51,505 nucleotides of DNA from an uncultured Anaerococcus sp. (GTDB lineage: Bacteria; Bacillota; Clostridia; Tissierellales; Peptoniphilaceae), in NCBI GenBank assembly GCA_943913325.1, contig CALTXP010000001.1:1-51505 (forward strand), read 5' to 3'. A model generated the notes under the pieces. That model had not been told where the DNA came from and searched no databases. It saw only the letters and a list, made by a program, of their open reading frames with translations. This document shows, piece after piece, positions 49,759 through 51,505 of this stretch. Every line of letters begins with the position of its first letter. The first letter of the stretch is position 1. The position numbers and the translations under genes are program-made.

Positions 49759-49767
49759 GAGAATATA

Positions 49768-49992
49768 ATGAAAGTTAAATATAAAGTAGAAAGTGATGAC
49801 CTATGTCCAAATTGTGCAGCAAAGATTGAAGAGGCTGTTAAGAAAATTGATGGAGTAAATGATGCCAACCTATCATTCCTAACTTTGAAGCTAAAGATGG
49901 AATTAGCTGATGGTGCTGATGAAGATGCTATCTTTGATGAGGCTAACAGACTTGCTGATAAGCTTGAGCCAGGGACTGTCTTAGTGAGGTAG
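49768..49992 (+). CDS. Free-standing heavy-metal-associated (HMA) protein
   Basis: A 74-residue ferredoxin-like HMA domain with the metal motif C-P-N-C at residues 13-16 (DDLCPNCAAKIEEAVKKIDGV), and a C-terminal part rich in Asp and Ala. It is likely to bind a soft metal and pass it to the P-type ATPase that begins three bases after its stop. In many CadA/ZntA proteins the same domain is fused to the N-terminus; here it is separate. GGAG upstream, coupled with the repressor gene. Confidence 0.9.
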   Translation: MKVKYKVESDDLCPNCAAKIEEAVKKIDGVNDANLSFLTLKLKMELADGADEDAIFDEANRLADKLEPGTVLVR

Positions 49993-49995
49993 GAC

Positions 49996-51505
49996 ATGTT
50001 TGAGTCTATGACAGATGCTCACAAAAAGGAGCTGAGTAAACTTATAGCTATAGGTATTTTTACTGCTATATTAGCAGTATTAAGGAATACTATAGGTGAA
50101 AATATATGGATTGTGGGTGGGTTTTTATTAGCCTACTTGCTATCCGCATGGAATGTTTTGATAAAAGGGTTTAAGGGAATCATCCGTGGCCAGGCCATGG
50201 ATGAGAACTTCCTTTTGTCTATAGCATCAATTGCAGCCTTTCTCTTGGGCCAATATATAGAAGCAATTGCTGTAATACTTTTTTATAATTTTGGTGATTT
50301 ATTTGAAAATATAGCAAGCCATAAGTCCCGCCAAAACATAGAAGGACTCCTAGACTTAGTGCCTGATGTGGCCAATAAGGTAAACCCAGATGGTTCTACT
50401 ACAGAAATCGACCTAGATGATGTAGAAGTAGGAGATATCCTCCTGGTTCGTGATGGTGAGAAAATTGGTGTGGATGGTGTAGTTATAGAAGGTCACGGCC
50501 TCCTTGATACATCCTCTGTCACTGGAGAATCCATGCCAGTAGAAGCCGAAGTAGGGTCTGAGATTATATCTTCATCCCTTCTTACTGAGGGTATTATCAA
50601 GATGGAAGCTAAGAAAGAATTTGATGATTCTGTTGCAGCAAAGATTATGGAGATTATAGAAGACTCCGCAGAAAGTAAATCTCAAAGTGAAAAGATGGTA
50701 ACAAGATTTGCCAGAATCTATACCCCAATTGTTGTAGCTATTGCGCTTATAGTAGCTATCATCCCTCCCCTATTTTTTGGAAGAGATTGGTATGACTCTA
50801 TATTCTTGGCAGCTACATTTTTAGTAATATCATGCCCATGTGCCCTAGTATTATCAGTCCCACTTAGCTTTATGTCAGGCCTTGGCCTAGCTAGTGAAAA
50901 TGGAATCCTTATAAAAGGAAGCCAGTATTTTGAAGGACTAAATAATGCCAAAGTCCTATTATCCGACAAAACCGGAACCCTCACTACAGGGAATTTCAAA
51001 GTAAAAGATATAGAATATTTTACTGACCATGATAGGGAAAAAATCCTCGATTATATATACAATATCGAGCTAATGAGTACCCATCCTATCGCAAAAGGGA
51101 TAGTAAAAAGTCTAGACCGTGATGAAAAACATGATTTGTTTGAAGAAGTGACCAATGAAAAGGGCCTTGGTGTAAGAGCTACTAGCAAGGATGGCGACCT
51201 AATCAAGATAGGTTCTGCTAGATTTATTGGCTATGATGGAGAAGAAAATGACAGAGCAATCTATGTCTCTATAGATGACAAGCTTGCTGCAAAAGTAATA
51301 ATCGAAGATGAAATCAAAGACCAATCATTTGAAACTATAGAAGATCTTCACAACCATTTTGAAAATATAGCTGTAGTATCAGGCGATGGCAAAAATGCAG
51401 TTGAAGAAACAGCCAAAGAACTTGGCCTAGATGACTACTACGCAGAAGTCATGCCAGACCAGAAGCTAGAAATTATGAAAGGCTACCAAGATAAAGGACT
51501 TCCTA
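49996..51505 (+). CDS. P1B-type heavy metal ATPase, Zn/Cd/Pb class (3' end outside window)
   Basis: The frame from ATG 49996 stays open for 503 codons to the end of the window. It lacks the usual N-terminal HMA domain. Landmarks: two helices about 18-60, two about 72-105, the actuator domain with TGES (about 177-180), the ion site SCPCALVLS (about 280), DKTGTLTTG (phosphorylated Asp about 326), the HP dipeptide in STHPIAKG (about 362) and VVSGDG (about 460). CPC and the ArsR/HMA context indicate zinc, cadmium or lead export. A GxGxP-type hinge and the final two helices are not visible. It runs three bases after the HMA stop. Codons ending in C (GGC, GCC, CTC, ATC) are more frequent than in most of the window. 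Confidence 0.94.
   Translation, partial: MFESMTDAHKKELSKLIAIGIFTAILAVLRNTIGENIWIVGGFLLAYLLSAWNVLIKGFKGIIRGQAMDENFLLSIASIAAFLLGQYIEAIAVILFYNFGDLFENIASHKSRQNIEGLLDLVPDVANKVNPDGSTTEIDLDDVEVGDILLVRDGEKIGVDGVVIEGHGLLDTSSVTGESMPVEAEVGSEIISSSLLTEGIIKMEAKKEFDDSVAAKIMEIIEDSAESKSQSEKMVTRFARIYTPIVVAIALIVAIIPPLFFGRDWYDSIFLAATFLVISCPCALVLSVPLSFMSGLGLASENGILIKGSQYFEGLNNAKVLLSDKTGTLTTGNFKVKDIEYFTDHDREKILDYIYNIELMSTHPIAKGIVKSLDRDEKHDLFEEVTNEKGLGVRATSKDGDLIKIGSARFIGYDGEENDRAIYVSIDDKLAAKVIIEDEIKDQSFETIEDLHNHFENIAVVSGDGKNAVEETAKELGLDDYYAEVMPDQKLEIMKGYQDKGLP

Overview
The window is AT-rich (roughly one third G+C by eye) and has the gene order, strong AGGAGG ribosome binding sites and TTGACA/TATAAT promoters of a low-G+C Gram-positive anaerobe. 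An ECF-type thiamine transporter, a Bce-type peptide resistance module and clostridial-style ribosomal proteins fit a Clostridia/Tissierellia organism. A Peptoniphilaceae member such as Anaerococcus is my best guess. That placement is recognition from memory, not a search.

Layout. 1-3785: end of a Bce-type sensor kinase and its ABC transporter (antimicrobial peptide sensing and detoxification). 4128-18932: one S10-spc-alpha ribosomal superoperon, rpsJ to rplQ, including secY, adk, infA and rpoA. It lacks map between adk and infA, and a 279-nt hairpin- and repeat-rich insert separates infA from rpmJ. 18960-20542: TPP-riboswitch-controlled thiC. 20839-25554: a HAD phosphatase, then four tightly overlapping genes (PAS-PP2C phosphatase, deoC, intracellular alpha-amylase, RNase HI). 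25780-30524: a membrane protein on the minus strand, a fluoride-riboswitch-controlled cation/proton-type antiporter, a DUF3783-like protein, an unknown protein and a Cof-type HAD phosphatase. 30574-34711: a manganese/iron-type ABC uptake operon ending with its DtxR-family regulator and preceded by a DtxR-type palindrome. 34808-35914: alanine dehydrogenase, followed by a 477-nt structured intergenic region. 36392-38861: an exopolysaccharide cluster fragment (EpsG-like polymerase, Wzz-like protein with a degenerate tyrosine-kinase-like tail, SH3 lipoprotein). 38956-39702: TPP-riboswitch-controlled thiT. 39728-41662: a GntR/YtrA-type regulator with its ABC transporter. 41724-48439: a lipid kinase, then a compact operon carD-yacL-like-ispD-ispF-metK-mreB-gpmA. 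48440-49300: intergenic inverted repeats and a decayed gene. 49399-51505: a metal-sensing ArsR repressor, a free-standing HMA metallochaperone and a P1B-type ATPase that runs off the end.

The genes handle translation, thiamine salvage and synthesis (two TPP switches), metal and halide homeostasis (Mn import, Zn/Cd-type export, fluoride response) and cell envelope work. The points I consider most worth following are the fluoride riboswitch in front of an antiporter rather than crcB/CLC-F, the insert in the ribosomal operon, a set of 125-176-nt intergenic elements with matching ends, the structured region after ald, and the Wzz-pseudokinase fusion with a lipoprotein gene that appears to use a non-AUG start.
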